Shown: positions 21,229 through 31,782 of the stretch, piece after piece
Numbering within the stretch: position 1 is the stretch's first letter
How the letters are laid out: every line of letters starts with the position of its first letter
NCBI GenBank assembly: GCA_002778195.1
Contig: PCDI01000005.1
Coordinates: 835,075-899,074, forward strand
Source of the DNA: Raffaelea ambrosiae
Taxonomy: Eukaryota > Ascomycota > Sordariomycetes > Ophiostomatales > Ophiostomataceae
Length of the DNA: 64,000 nucleotides
Direction of reading: 5' to 3'
Notes under the pieces: model-generated
Database searches by the model: none
The model's input: only the letters and a program-made list of their open reading frames with translations
Told to the model about the DNA's origin: nothing
Position numbers and translations under genes: made by a program

Positions 21229-23158
21229 ATGGCCAACGACACGGAACGGCAGGCGGATCTGCCAGAGGTGGAAGTCTACCCTGGCACGGAGATCATGCAC
21301 GACTACCTGGGCAGTCATCTGACCCATAGCCACAACGACCGGTCCGGCACCGTTCTGATTCCCCAGCCTTCCCACAGTCCGGACGATCCTCTCGTACGTG
21401 CATCCTGGATGGCCGTCCCCGTCCAAGCCACCCGGTTGTTGCTGACGCTGTCCAGAACTGGTCCCCCTTCTGGAAATGGACGGTTGTGTTTGCCCAGGTC
21501 TTCTTCATCTTCACCTCGGTGATCTCGGCCCTCTCTGTCTCGCCCTTGACCCCGGTGTTCGAGGCGCAGTTTCACAAAGACGAGGAAGCCATTGCGCTGT
21601 TGGTACGTGACTGCATCCGTTATCGTCGTTGCCCCCCCCCTCAGTTGTTCGTTCCGTCTGCTGAACCCCCCCCCAGACGAGCTCTCTCGTCCTCATCACA
21701 GGCTACACCAACTTTGTCTTTGTCCCCATCGCCGAGATCTACGGCCGCCGGTTCATCCTCATCGTGTGCTCGGCCATCTGCGTCGGGTCCACGATCTGGC
21801 ACGGCGCCGCGCAGTCGTACGGATCGTTTATGGGCGCGCGCGTCCTCGTCGGCCTGGGCATGTCCATCGGCGAGAGCCTCATGCCCATGGTGGTCAGCGA
21901 CGTGTTTTTCCTCCACGAGCGCGGCTTCTACATGGGCTTCTACTTTTTCTCGCTCTTCAACGCCATGTTCCTGGGCCCCGTGTTTGCCGGCGTCTGCGAG
22001 CAGCGCTTCGGCACCTGGCGCACCTTTTACTGGATCATCACCGCCTTTTCGGGCTTCGCCTGGCTGGTCATTGTGTTTTCCCTGCCCGAGACCCGGTACT
22101 TCCGCCACGGCCCGCACAGCAACAGCCACAGCAGCAGCAGCTCGGCCGAGCCGGGCACCCCCCGCACGGCCCCCGAAAAGCCGGGCGTCGAGCAGCAGCA
22201 GGACGAAGTGGTGGTGACGCGGACCGCGAGCATGGACCGGGACCAGTTCCTGGGCCGCGGGCGCCCGCAGCGGTGGCAGTTCCGGCTGCTGCAGTCCAGC
22301 AAGCACAGCGTCAACGAGATGCTCGTCCTGCACGTCTTCACGCCCGTCCGCATTCTGCGGTACCCCATCGTCGTCTTCGGCGCCTGCATGCTGGCCTTCC
22401 CCGCCAGCGGCCTGCTGGCGGTCAACTACACCGAGTCGTCGGCGCTGACCGCGGCCCCGTACCGCATGGACAACGGCAGCGTGGGCCTCACCAACCTGGC
22501 CATGGTGGTCGGCGGCACGATCGGCCTGTTCACCGCCGGTCCGCTGTCGGACTGGGTGGCGATGGTGCTGACCCGGCGGAACCGTGGCGTCCGCGAGCCG
22601 GAAATGCGTCTGCTCTCTCTGGTGCCGTTTGTCCTGTGCGCCACGATCGCGCTGGTCGTCGTCGGCTGTGGCTTCCAGTACGGGTGGCCATGGGAGGCGG
22701 TGGTGGTGGTTGGTTTTGGCGGGATTGGGCTGTTGACCGTCAGCCTGGCCACCATTGGCATTACGGTACGAAGCTGCTTTTATTTGATTTGATTTGATTT
22801 GATTTTTTGACCAAGTTTGGCTGGAAACTCTGCTGACAGCCACAGTATGCAATCGACAGCTACAAGCCCGTGGCGGGCCAGATCATGGTCATTGCCACTG
22901 TTCTGAAGAACTCGTTTGGTGTACGTTGGCCCTTCCTCTGCTCTCGTTGTGTCGCAAGCAAGCTGACGTAGTTGTCTCGTGTAGTTTGGTATGGGCTACT
23001 ACGTGCCAAAATGGGTCGCCCGATCTGGCTATCTGCACCTGTTCATGAGCGAATTTGCCATTATTGTTGGCACGTCGGTGCTGGGCGGTGTGGTCTTCTA
23101 CCTCTATGGCAAGCGGTTCCGCAAGATGTCTCGCCACGCCCATGTGCACTCGTTGTAA
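21229..23158 (+). CDS. Major facilitator superfamily transporter
   Basis: Five exons: 21229..21393, 21456..21602, 21677..22765, 22846..22920 and 22985..23158, 549 aa. Exon 4 could instead start at 22840, adding two residues in frame. After a soluble N-terminus with the fungal DHA1-like context DDPLNWSPFWKW, hydrophobic helices run to the end. The loop motif IAEIYGRRF corresponds to MFS motif A, and FFLHERGFYMGFYFFSLF plus WRTFYWI are typical of this fungal clade. A Gln/Ser-rich cytosolic loop separates the two halves. Direction (uptake or efflux) and substrate are not decidable. It lies tail-to-tail with the alcohol dehydrogenase (272 bp apart), and its promoter bears the shared palindrome, so it is the likely transporter of the proposed cluster. 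Confidence 0.92.
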
Positions 23159-23430
23159 AAGGGGGGACGCTGCGTTGGGCGGATGCCTAGCATGGTGCCG
23201 CAGTTGGGGACAAAGCCGTCCATGCGCCGCTACTATACACACAAATTGATGTATCCCTTGATGTACAGGGCTTTTCGTAATCTCGTTCTTGGTGACATCT
23301 ATGGAACATCGTATGGAGACTCGCACGCTTTCCAAACTCCTCGCCTTCCACGCTCTCGTCCACTCCCAAGGATCCCCAACATCAAACACGAGAATGACAT
23401 GCATAGCAACTCCCATAGGCTACTCCATAC

Positions 23431-24531
23431 CTACTCGCCAAAGCTCAAAACCGCCCTTCCCACAATGTTGTTCGCCTCCATGTCCTTGTAGATCTGCTCG
23501 ATGTCCGCGGGTGGGTGGACCACCACATCCGGCTTGACGAGGCCCCGGACCACATAGTCCAGCGCCTCGCCAATGTCCTTGCGCGTGCCGACCATGGAGC
23601 CCCGGATGGCCAGGTCCTTGTGGATGACCAGCCCCGGCGCCACCGCCATCCGCACATCCTCGTGCGGAAGACCCACACAGACCAGGCTGCCCTGGTAGCC
23701 GACGTAGTGCAGCGCCTGGTTGTACGTGGCCTCGCTCGGCGCGATGACGATGGCCGCACGGGCACCGGCGCCGCCCGTGGCGTCCAGGACCGCTTGGGGC
23801 ACGTCGGCGACGCGGCGGAAGTCGACAAAGACGGCGGCGCCCAGGTGCAGCGTGGTGTCCCGCTTGACGGCGCCGGTGTCGATGCCGATCACGCGCAGGC
23901 CCATGGCCACGGCGTACTGCACGGCAAAGTTGCCCAGGCCGCCGCCGGCGCCGGCCACCGCCACCCAGTCGCCCCGGCGCGCGCCGGACTTCTTGAGGGC
24001 CTTGTAGGCGGTCACGCCGCCGCACAGCACCGGCGCAAAGAGCGAGTCGTGGACGGCGGCGCTGGCGGGCAGCACCACCAGGTAGGCGGACGGCACGGCG
24101 ATGAACTCCTGGTAGGTGCCGTTGTGGTGCATGCCGTGGAAGCCCGTGTGGGGACACATGACCTCGCCGTCCGGCAGCCGGCAGACGGCGCAGGTGCCGC
24201 ACGGGTTGCGGACGAGCGGCACGCCGACGCGGGTGCCGATGGGCGGCACGGCGGCCCCGTCGGTGTCCGGGTGGTAGGCCACGATCTTGCCGACGCCTTC
24301 GTGGCCGGGCACGTCGCAGGTCATGGTCCGGTTCCAGCCGCCGTTGAATCCCGAGAGGTCGGAGTGGCAGACGCCCGTGTACGCGAGACGCACGAGGGCC
24401 TGGCCCGGCTCGAGGGTCGGCACAGGGTAGCCATGGTCGACGCCGACTTTCCAGTTCGCCCCCGTTGTCTTGACTACCACTGCCGTCTGCGTCGAAGGAA
24501 GAAGGGCTGTCGGGCTGGCCACGGACGGCAT
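23431..24531 (-). CDS. Zinc-dependent alcohol dehydrogenase, class ADH1/AdhP-like (MDR superfamily)
   Basis: Single exon, 366 aa. Start set at 24531 (MPSVASPTALLP); the frame stays open upstream without conserved sequence. Catalytic zinc ligands Cys55 (GVCHSD), His78 with Glu79 (GHE) and Cys170 are present, as are the four structural-zinc cysteines at 111, 114, 117 and 125. The nucleotide fold shows GAGGGLG at 194-200 with an Asp at the end of strand beta-2 (VIGID), which points to NAD rather than NADP. Likely role: reversible oxidation of primary or secondary alcohols in the cytosol. It is downstream of and on the same strand as the BVMO, compatible with oxidising the alcohol that enters, or the hydroxy product that leaves, a BVMO/esterase route. 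I saw no cluster motif in its own 585-bp upstream region. Confidence 0.93.
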   Translation of the reverse strand: MPSVASPTALLPSTQTAVVVKTTGANWKVGVDHGYPVPTLEPGQALVRLAYTGVCHSDLSGFNGGWNRTMTCDVPGHEGVGKIVAYHPDTDGAAVPPIGTRVGVPLVRNPCGTCAVCRLPDGEVMCPHTGFHGMHHNGTYQEFIAVPSAYLVVLPASAAVHDSLFAPVLCGGVTAYKALKKSGARRGDWVAVAGAGGGLGNFAVQYAVAMGLRVIGIDTGAVKRDTTLHLGAAVFVDFRRVADVPQAVLDATGGAGARAAIVIAPSEATYNQALHYVGYQGSLVCVGLPHEDVRMAVAPGLVIHKDLAIRGSMVGTRKDIGEALDYVVRGLVKPDVVVHPPADIEQIYKDMEANNIVGRAVLSFGE

Positions 24532-25116
24532 GGTGTATGACTGTCTGCTGCCAAAGAGTGTGTTGTTGTGCACGCCAAGGTGGTCGAGGTGAAGGGGGGA
24601 GGAGAGGGTTGGTCTACGATCGCCATGATCTGTGCGTTTTGGAGTCAACAGAACGAGATATACATCCGCGAGCGGAGTCAGTCTCGGCAATGCGGCGCAG
24701 TGCGGGAGTTCTCCAAGCGATGGAGAACACGACCAAGCTATTGGTTTCCGGGGCTCCTCCGCACGGGAACATGGTTTCCCCCACGTTTTCGCAGAGACGA
24801 GCAGAGAAGCGCATGGCAGTTTCCAGCCAGCATGACGCGATGTGTGTTCCTGTCGGCCGTGTTTCGGTGGCCTGCGCCCGCGTAAGACACACATGTCAGT
24901 GGCCACTCGTAGCTCGGTGTCACGGAAGGGGCCTATGGCAAATGGGAACCAGTTCTTGGCATTGGATGCGCACGGAAAGGCCACACCATACGTATAGCGC
25001 GAGAAACAAGCAGCGGAACGGCCGCCCTGGCATCGAACGCGTGCCGAGCAAAGCAACAAAGGTGTGTGGTGTCAACTGTGTTTATAGGTCCTTTGTCTAA
25101 CTAGCTAGTGTCTATT
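24532..25116. other. Intergenic, 585 bp, ADH promoter / BVMO 3' flank
   Basis: No coding evidence. CGG and CCG triplets occur but not with the N4 spacing. Confidence 0.5.
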
Positions 25117-26981
25117 TCAAGAGGCCGCCACCGTCAGGGTCGGAAAGTCCACGTTCTCGGGGTCGAGGTACTTGGACTTGTCCGGCTCGTTGTCGCGCTC
25201 GCAGACGGTGAAGCCGTTGCCGAGCCAGGCCATGCTCTTCCCGCCGACGTACGTGTACTCGTAGTCCTCGAAGCGCGGCTTCTCCAGCGCCTTGATGTAG
25301 TGCAGCGCCGAGCCCGGCCACAGCGCGGTCACGGGGCCGTCGACGGTGCCGCGCTTGTACCACGAGCGGCAGGGCAGCGTGAAGACGGTGTCGGCAAAGT
25401 AGTCCTTGCAGTGCTGGACAAAGCGGTCGCAGGCGGCCTGGGACGGCTGGATGGTGGCCACGCGGTCCTTTTGCATCTTGGCCACGACGTGGCAGACGTA
25501 GTCGCAGGTGCGCTCGAGGACGATGGCGAGCGAGCCGACGCCGAGGCCCGAGTTGGGCCCGTGGGCGACAAAGAAGTTGGGCACGCCGTGGGTGCTCAGG
25601 CTGAGGTAGGTGGCGGGGTAGTCGCGCCACTGGTCGGCCAGCGCGCGGCCGCCGGCGCCGTAGATGGGGAAGCGCCGCTGGAAGGACGTGTCGTAGCCGG
25701 TGGCGCAGACGATGGCGTCGGCCCGGTGCAGCTGGCCGTCGGCGGTGACGATGCCGTCGGCGGTGATCCGGTCGATGCCCTCGGACACAAAGGCGACGTT
25801 GTCCTCTACCAGCGCCTCCAGATAGCCCGGGCCCGGCGTGATGCGGCGGCAGCCGGGCATGAAGGACGGCAGGAGTTTCTGCAGGATCTCGGGCTTCTTG
25901 GCCAGCCGCGCGCGCATGCTGGCGGTGAAGTCGGCCGCGGCCTGCTCCGAGAGGGCGCCGCGCAGGGTGACCCTGGTCATGGACTGGATCTCCGAGTCGA
26001 GCTTCTTGCGGTAGGCCAGATACGTCTCCGGGTGCGCGGCAAACATCTCTTTCTCCTCGGGCGTAAACGCAAAGTTGGCGCCCGTCTGCGTGTGCTTGCG
26101 CACCTCGTCCTCGGCAATGGGCGGCGCAATCCAGGTCTGGCCGCGGACGTAGTTGTCGAGGTGCCGGACCTTGGGCTGCAGGGCCGGCACGATCTGGATG
26201 GCGCTGGAGCCGGAGCCGATGACGGCCACCGTCTGGCCCGTGGCGTCCCAGCTCTCGTCCCAGACGGCGCTGTGCAGCAGCTTGCCCTGGAAGCTGTGCA
26301 GGCCGGGGATGTCGGGCCACTTCCAGTCGTTGAGCGCGCCGATGCAGGCGTAGAGCACGTCGCAGGTGTCCTCGGCGACCGCGCCCGTCTGGACGTTCTC
26401 GAGCCGGACGTGCCACCGCGCCTCGGCCTCGTCGAAGCGCGCCTCCTGCACCTTGTGGCCAAAGCGCATGTACTGGCGCGCGCCGTACTTGTCGGCAATG
26501 CCCTTCCAGTACTCCCAGATTTCCTGGCCCGAGGCGTAGAACTGCGACCAGTGGGGGTTCGGCTCAAAGGAGCACTGGTACACCGGGGCAGGGATGTCTG
26601 GGGGGGGGGGGGGGGGGGTCAGCACAGATCACACCGTTGCCCAGACCGTGGCAGGTTCCCCCCTCTGGAAGTGGGCAGATGGGACGCCAGACGCATGGGG
26701 CCACAAACAGAGCACGTAGAGAACGTACCGCATGCAATGCCGGGATACCGACACTCGAACCAGGTGCCGCCCACGTCCGCGTTCTTGTCGTAGACCACGA
26801 GCTCCAGATTGGGCACGCGCCGCGGCAGTCGGATGGCGGCCAGGATGCCAGAAATGCCTGCACCGACCACAATCACCTTCATGGGACGTGCGTCGTCAAT
26901 CTCCACGTAGCCAGGATCGACCTTGGTGGTGCCATTGCTGGCGCCATGGGCCGCCGGGGTCTCTGGGGTGCTATGAGGCAT
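25117..26981 (-). CDS. Type I Baeyer-Villiger monooxygenase (FAD/NADPH)
   Basis: Two exons, 26729..26981 and 25117..26597, 577 aa. The junction falls inside YPGIAC|DIPAPVYQCSFEPNP, where the family reads YPG.ACD.P...Y..SF. FAD Rossmann motif GAGISG at 40-45 with GGTW at 71-74; NADPH Rossmann motif GSGSSA at 212-217. The type I BVMO fingerprint FxGxxxHxxxW(P/D) is present as FQGKLLHSAVWD at 187-198. It should insert oxygen next to a ketone carbonyl to give an ester or lactone, in the cytosol. It is divergent from the Zn2Cys6 gene across a 1.07-kb promoter that holds four copies of the cluster motif. The intron's 3' end is unusual: 19 consecutive C residues (coding strand) abut the acceptor. 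Confidence 0.95.
26600..26618 (-). repeat. 19-nt homopolymer C (coding strand) at a splice acceptor
   Basis: An unbroken run of 19 G on the plus strand sits at the 3' end of the BVMO intron, immediately next to the AG acceptor, so it acts as, or replaces, the polypyrimidine tract. Run length is prone to sequencing and replication slippage. Confidence 0.85.
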
Positions 26982-28052
26982 TTTGCGTGGTTCGCGTACA
27001 CACAGGAGAGTATGAGGAGGGTCGGCAATCGTGGGCATCCAAGACGTGGTGGTTGGGCCTCGACAAGAACACGCTTTGTGTGATCGACTCCGTTGCTGTC
27101 TCGCGCTCCCCTGCATTAAATGGAAAACCAGCCCGGCCACGACGTCGTGCATCGGGCCCTCTGTGTATCCCGGCGGCCCTTTTCTATCCCGGGCAGTGTC
27201 GACGCCTCACGCCATGTCCATGTCTTGGATTGTCGAGCCTCGGCGGTGGGCTGCGCTGCAGCATCTGGCCCTTCACCCACGTACACCGGAGCGCCGCCTG
27301 CCTCTCCACAATGGGTCTCCGCGACAGGCACGGCCGGAGCGCCGGTCGAGTGCGGGGCTCCGGTTTGCAGCTAGGAGCAAGCGACTGGTGCGAGTTAGTT
27401 AGTGTATTGCCCAGCTGCGCTAGTTTGGCACGACTGGCCGAATCCTTCGTCTTCGTCCCCGGATCTCCGGAATTGCGAGGCAGCTCGGCTCGAGCGTGTG
27501 CAGAGGACGAATCGAGGCATGGGCCTTGGCAGCCATCCATGGCGCGCAGCTTCTTGGCCAGCCCAGAACCCCCCAGCATGCATTTGCCGGTCCCACAAAC
27601 CGAGGCCAAGATGGCTTCTCGATGCTGGGATTACGAAGCCCTGACAAAGGCGAGCGTTGGCCACACGGCCAAGCGGGCGCGGAACTTGGTTGTGGCTGTC
27701 TGTCCGTGACTCCATTTGGGAAAGGCTCGTCCATGCCAGGTCTGTCCGTCCCATGTCTGCGGTAATGGAAGCGTCTAGCCTGCCTGCTGCACTCGTCCGC
27801 CCGCCCTATCAACCTCGTCTATTCGGCACCTTGGCAGAGCCAGTAGCCGTCGCGAAGACTCCTTGTCTCTTTCGAACAGGCCTCTCCAACCCTTCGGCCG
27901 CACCCCCAACCCCGCATTCCCCACAAACTGTTCTTCCCCAGACGGGCCCAAATACTGCGACATGGTCTCCAATCTCACGATCTGCCTGCTGGGCCGCCGT
28001 CTCTTCTTCCCCAAACACAACACCACCCCCCTGGATCGGACAGCGAGACGGC
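26982..28052. other. Divergent promoter of the BVMO and the Zn2Cys6 regulator
   Basis: 1.07 kb between two start codons pointing away from each other. Four cluster motifs occupy 27287..27469. No gene inside. Confidence 0.6.
27287..27469. promoter_or_regulatory. Array of four CGG-N4-CCG sites
   Basis: CGGAGCGCCG at 27287..27296 and again at 27335..27344 (both the reverse complement of CGGCGCTCCG), CGGGGCTCCG at 27353..27362, and CGGATCTCCG at 27460..27469. They lie 306-488 bp from the BVMO start and 584-766 bp from the regulator start. The density suggests that the neighbouring Zn2Cys6 protein controls both genes, including its own. Confidence 0.65.
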
Positions 28053-29317
28053 ATGACCTCCATCGCCGTGTACAGTGAGTCTCCGGCCATGTCCGAGCCA
28101 GCTTCTTCCCGGAGGTCCCCCTCCCGGCCGGCCTGGGACACGACCCAGGACATCTCGGCCACGACACGGCAGATCGTGCGAGCATGCATGCGCTGCCGGA
28201 AGCAGAAATCCAAGGTATGCACGTCTGCAGTTGGAGAAGCCTGAGCCGTCCTGTCGGGAACCAACCCCCCCCCCCCTCCCCCTTTCCCCCCCTCAATGGT
28301 GCCGTGTCCCCTTGCTAATGCAGGTGATGTAGTGTGATGCCTTCCGGCCGTGCTCTGTCTGTGTAAAGGCTGGGGCCGAGTGCATCAGCCGGCCACCCCC
28401 TTCTTGTGACAAGGGCGATGCCACCAGCACCCGCACCAGACATGCAACCAACGGCAACAGCCGGAACACCAGCTCGACACGGCCAGCCCCGGGCCGTCAA
28501 GCAGGGACGGGCCGCCCAACAAAGGTCCGGAGAACATCCCAACCGCAGCCCCAACGACCACGCCAGCCGAGGAACGAAGCCGTCCCGGCCTCGGCCAGCA
28601 CCAGCCTACCGGCCAGCGACGGCCAGCCCTCGCCCGCCCGTGCTGCGGCCCCACAGCCGCATCAGGAAGCGCAGGACACCACCCAAGAAGACGCCACCCA
28701 AGAAGACGCCGAGGTCCTCGCCACGATGAGCAGCCTCAAGGACGCCGGCATGGAGACGCGGCTCTTCACCCAGACGCCCGGCCATCTCATGGACACGTCG
28801 CCGCCGCTCCAGCAGCAGCAGCAGCAACAGCACCTGCAGCCCACGAGCACGGCCGACTCGCCGGCCGTGTCCTTTTCGCAATCCTGCCTCCACGGCGGCG
28901 GCGGCGGGGACCGGGCGTCCAACGTCTCCTCGTCCGTGAGCACGGTGGTCGATCCGCGGTACCGGGGCGTGCTGCCGTGGACGTACGCCCGCGCGTCGGC
29001 GGCCTCGCTGCTGGCCAGTCTGCCGCCGCGGCCCGTGACGGACTATCTGGCGGCAGTGTACTTCAGCACCGTGCACTGGTTCATGGTGGTCCTGCATGAG
29101 GGCCATTTCCTCCACCACTACCACGCCATGATGGACCGCTACGCCCGCGACCCCCGGCTGGTGGCCAACACCGACGACGACTTTACCTTTGCCTATCTGA
29201 TCCTCATGGTCGCCGTCCTGGGCGGCCGCTATGCGTCCACCCACCCGGCCCGGACGCGCAAGTGCCAGCGCCTCTTTGCCGCCTACCGGCAGTCGTCCTG
29301 TCTGCCTCCCTTGGCGA

Positions 29318-29361
<44 letters not shown>

Positions 29362-30282
29362 TCGCAGCCGTCGCAGCCGTCACCGTCGCCGATGCTGCTG
29401 CCGGAGGAGGACAGGGCGCCCGACTTTGACATTGTCCAGGCGACGTCGCAGATGTACTTTGTAATCCGGAACAGCTACACGGACCTGCTGGCCTGCGGCA
29501 CGCTGGCCACGGTGCAGTCGTCGCTCCTGCTCGGGAGCGTGTACCTGTACCACGGCGAGTCCAACCTGGCCTGGATCAACTCGGGCTGCACCATCCGCGC
29601 GGCCCAGGCGCTCGGCCTCCACAAGGAGCACTCGGAGCTGCGCTGGAGCCCGCGGTACTACGGGTCGATGGACGCGGCCGAGCGGTGCCAGCTGCGCCGC
29701 CGCCTCTTCTGGGCCGTCCACACGTCCGACCGCTTCCTGGCCATGTGCTACGGCCTCCCGCTGGTCATGGCCGACAAGGACTGCGTGGAAGAGGCCGCGC
29801 CCTGCGAGGACAACGTCTACCCGCCCCCGGGCCGCACGTCCTTTCTCGAGGTGGCAGACGAGTTTGCCCCCAGCAGCCACCCACCCACCACCACCACCAC
29901 CACCACCCGAGCCACACTGCTGACCTACCAGACCTACAAGATCCACAGCTACATCATCCTCGGCGAGATCCTGTCCGCCCTCTACCTCCAGCCCAACAAC
30001 GCCAGCGGCGGCGTCCCCATCGCCTCCAAATACGACCGCAAGCCGCCGGGCGACCGCGACGACGCCGGTGCCGCGCGCGCGGCGGCACCACAGGATCCCC
30101 GCGCGCGGCTGCGCAGCCAGCTCGAGGCGGCCGAGAGGCTGGAGGCCAAGCTGCAGAACTGGTACGACGACCTGCCGCCGGCCCTGCGCCTGGCCGACGA
30201 CATGACCTACCCCGAGCATGACCGACTGGCTCGGGACGAGGAGGAGGGGGAGGCGAACGACGAGGTGGAGGAGGTGGGGGAC

Positions 30283-30314
<32 letters not shown>

Positions 30315-31720
30315 CAACGATGACGACGACGACGATGGCATCCTTGCGTACGACATGGTCCGAGGCCACTACTCCGGCGCCGGTACCACGACCGCCGACG
30401 CCCGGTCGTCGGTCCAGGCGCGCGGCCGCCGTCGCGGTCGCCGACGCCGCCGCACCAACCGCATCCGCAAGGGCATCTACGGCATCCAGGCCCTCCTGCT
30501 GCAGATCGCCTACGACAACGCCCTCATCCTGATCCATCGCCTCATTCTCACCCTGCGACATGCAGGGACGACTGCTGGCGGGGCCTCCTCCTTCTCCTCC
30601 TCCTCGTCGTCCTCCTCCTCCTCCCCGTGGCTGCCGCCTCAGGTCTTCCGCCGGTCCGTCGAGACCTGCTGGCAGGCCGCGCTGCGGCTGTCGCAGATTG
30701 GCAAGCACCACATTTTCCGGCAGAACCAGCAGGCGCACGCCATCTCGTACGTGGGCCTGCACCTGTTCACGGCGGGCGTGGTGCTGAGCGTGTTTGGGAG
30801 CAGCGCGCCGCTCAGCAAGCGGGCCTGGGAGGCCAAGCAGGGCCTGGTGCGGATCATCCGCATGCAGCGCATCCTGCGGAAAAAGGTGGTCGTGTCCAGC
30901 CAGGGGCTGTGCATTCTCGAGAACCTGGCCCGCGAGGTGGTCAAGAAGGAAATGACGACGATCCTGGCCGACGACGACGACGCCGCCGCCGACGCGGACG
31001 ACCAGGAGCAGCAGGGACAGCAGGGACAGCAGGGACAGCAGGATCAGCAGGGCCAGCAGGGCCAGCAGGGCCAGCAAGGCCAGCAGAACCATCCGCCAGA
31101 GGACTCTGTCGCCATGCAGCGGCACGCATCGTCCCGCCTGCACCCACACCCACACCACCATCCATGGCTGACCGGGTCTGCTACGGCGGCGGCTGCTGCC
31201 CATGCCGGTTCTTCTGGGACAACCGCACCGCCACCACCACCACCACCACCGTGGACGTCCGTGCCCCTGGGACTCGACGACAGCCAACCACACGGCCACC
31301 AGCCGGAGCAGCAGCCGCCGGCACATCCTCACCACCATCCGCACATCACGGCTGGCCAGGATCCGCTCGGGACGACAGGGCACGCCGGCCACCCGGCGCA
31401 GTCCAGTCTTTCGTCCTGGTTGATGATGGGCTTCCCTGAAAATGCCGACCTGACCTACGAAGACCAACTGTTTGACGAGTCGGCTCTTGACTTGGACAAA
31501 TGTGGGTGGAGAAATCTACCTCTGTTTTTTTGTTTTGTTTTTCTGACCGTAAACGTTGTGTATGGTTGTGTGTTTTTTTTTTTTTGCTAACGCTTTGGCC
31601 TTCCAAGTCTTGTCGGATCCCCAATTCTCGACCACGCCCGAACCGCATGCCATGGACAACAGCCCCTTTGGAGTTCACAGCGCCCAGCCAGCCGGTCTCT
31701 GGTACTTTTCGTACGACTAG
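28053..31720 (+). CDS. Zn2Cys6 transcription factor with fungal-specific middle domain
   Basis: Three exons: 28053..28214, 28333..31501 and 31608..31720, 1147 aa. Splicing intron 1 completes a canonical binuclear cluster, Cys45-x2-Cys48-x6-Cys55-x5-Cys61-x2-Cys64-x6-Cys71, with the intron exactly between Lys54 and Cys55. The middle region (about 240-560) carries the fungal_trans pattern: YLYHGESNLAWINSGCTIRAAQALGLH, then RRRLFWAVHTSDRFLAMCYGLP. Intron 2 removes a poly-T block and adds a 37-residue C-terminus. Simple-sequence inserts are exceptional: poly-Ser at about 331-350, an Asp-rich run at about 650-675, Ser runs, (GQQ)n and poly-Pro. The start is uncertain because the frame is open further upstream; 28053 is conservative. 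It is the obvious candidate to bind the CGG-N4-CCG sites of the cluster, including those in its own promoter. Confidence 0.92.
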
Positions 31721-31782
31721 GTAGCCAATGCGGAAAAAGTGCAGCGCTTGTCATTTATTCCCCCCGGGACAAACTAGACAAA

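Noticed and set aside
25982..25991. TGGATCTCCG near-match to the cluster motif inside the BVMO exon
   Set aside because: The first half-site is TGG, not CGG, and it is in coding sequence.
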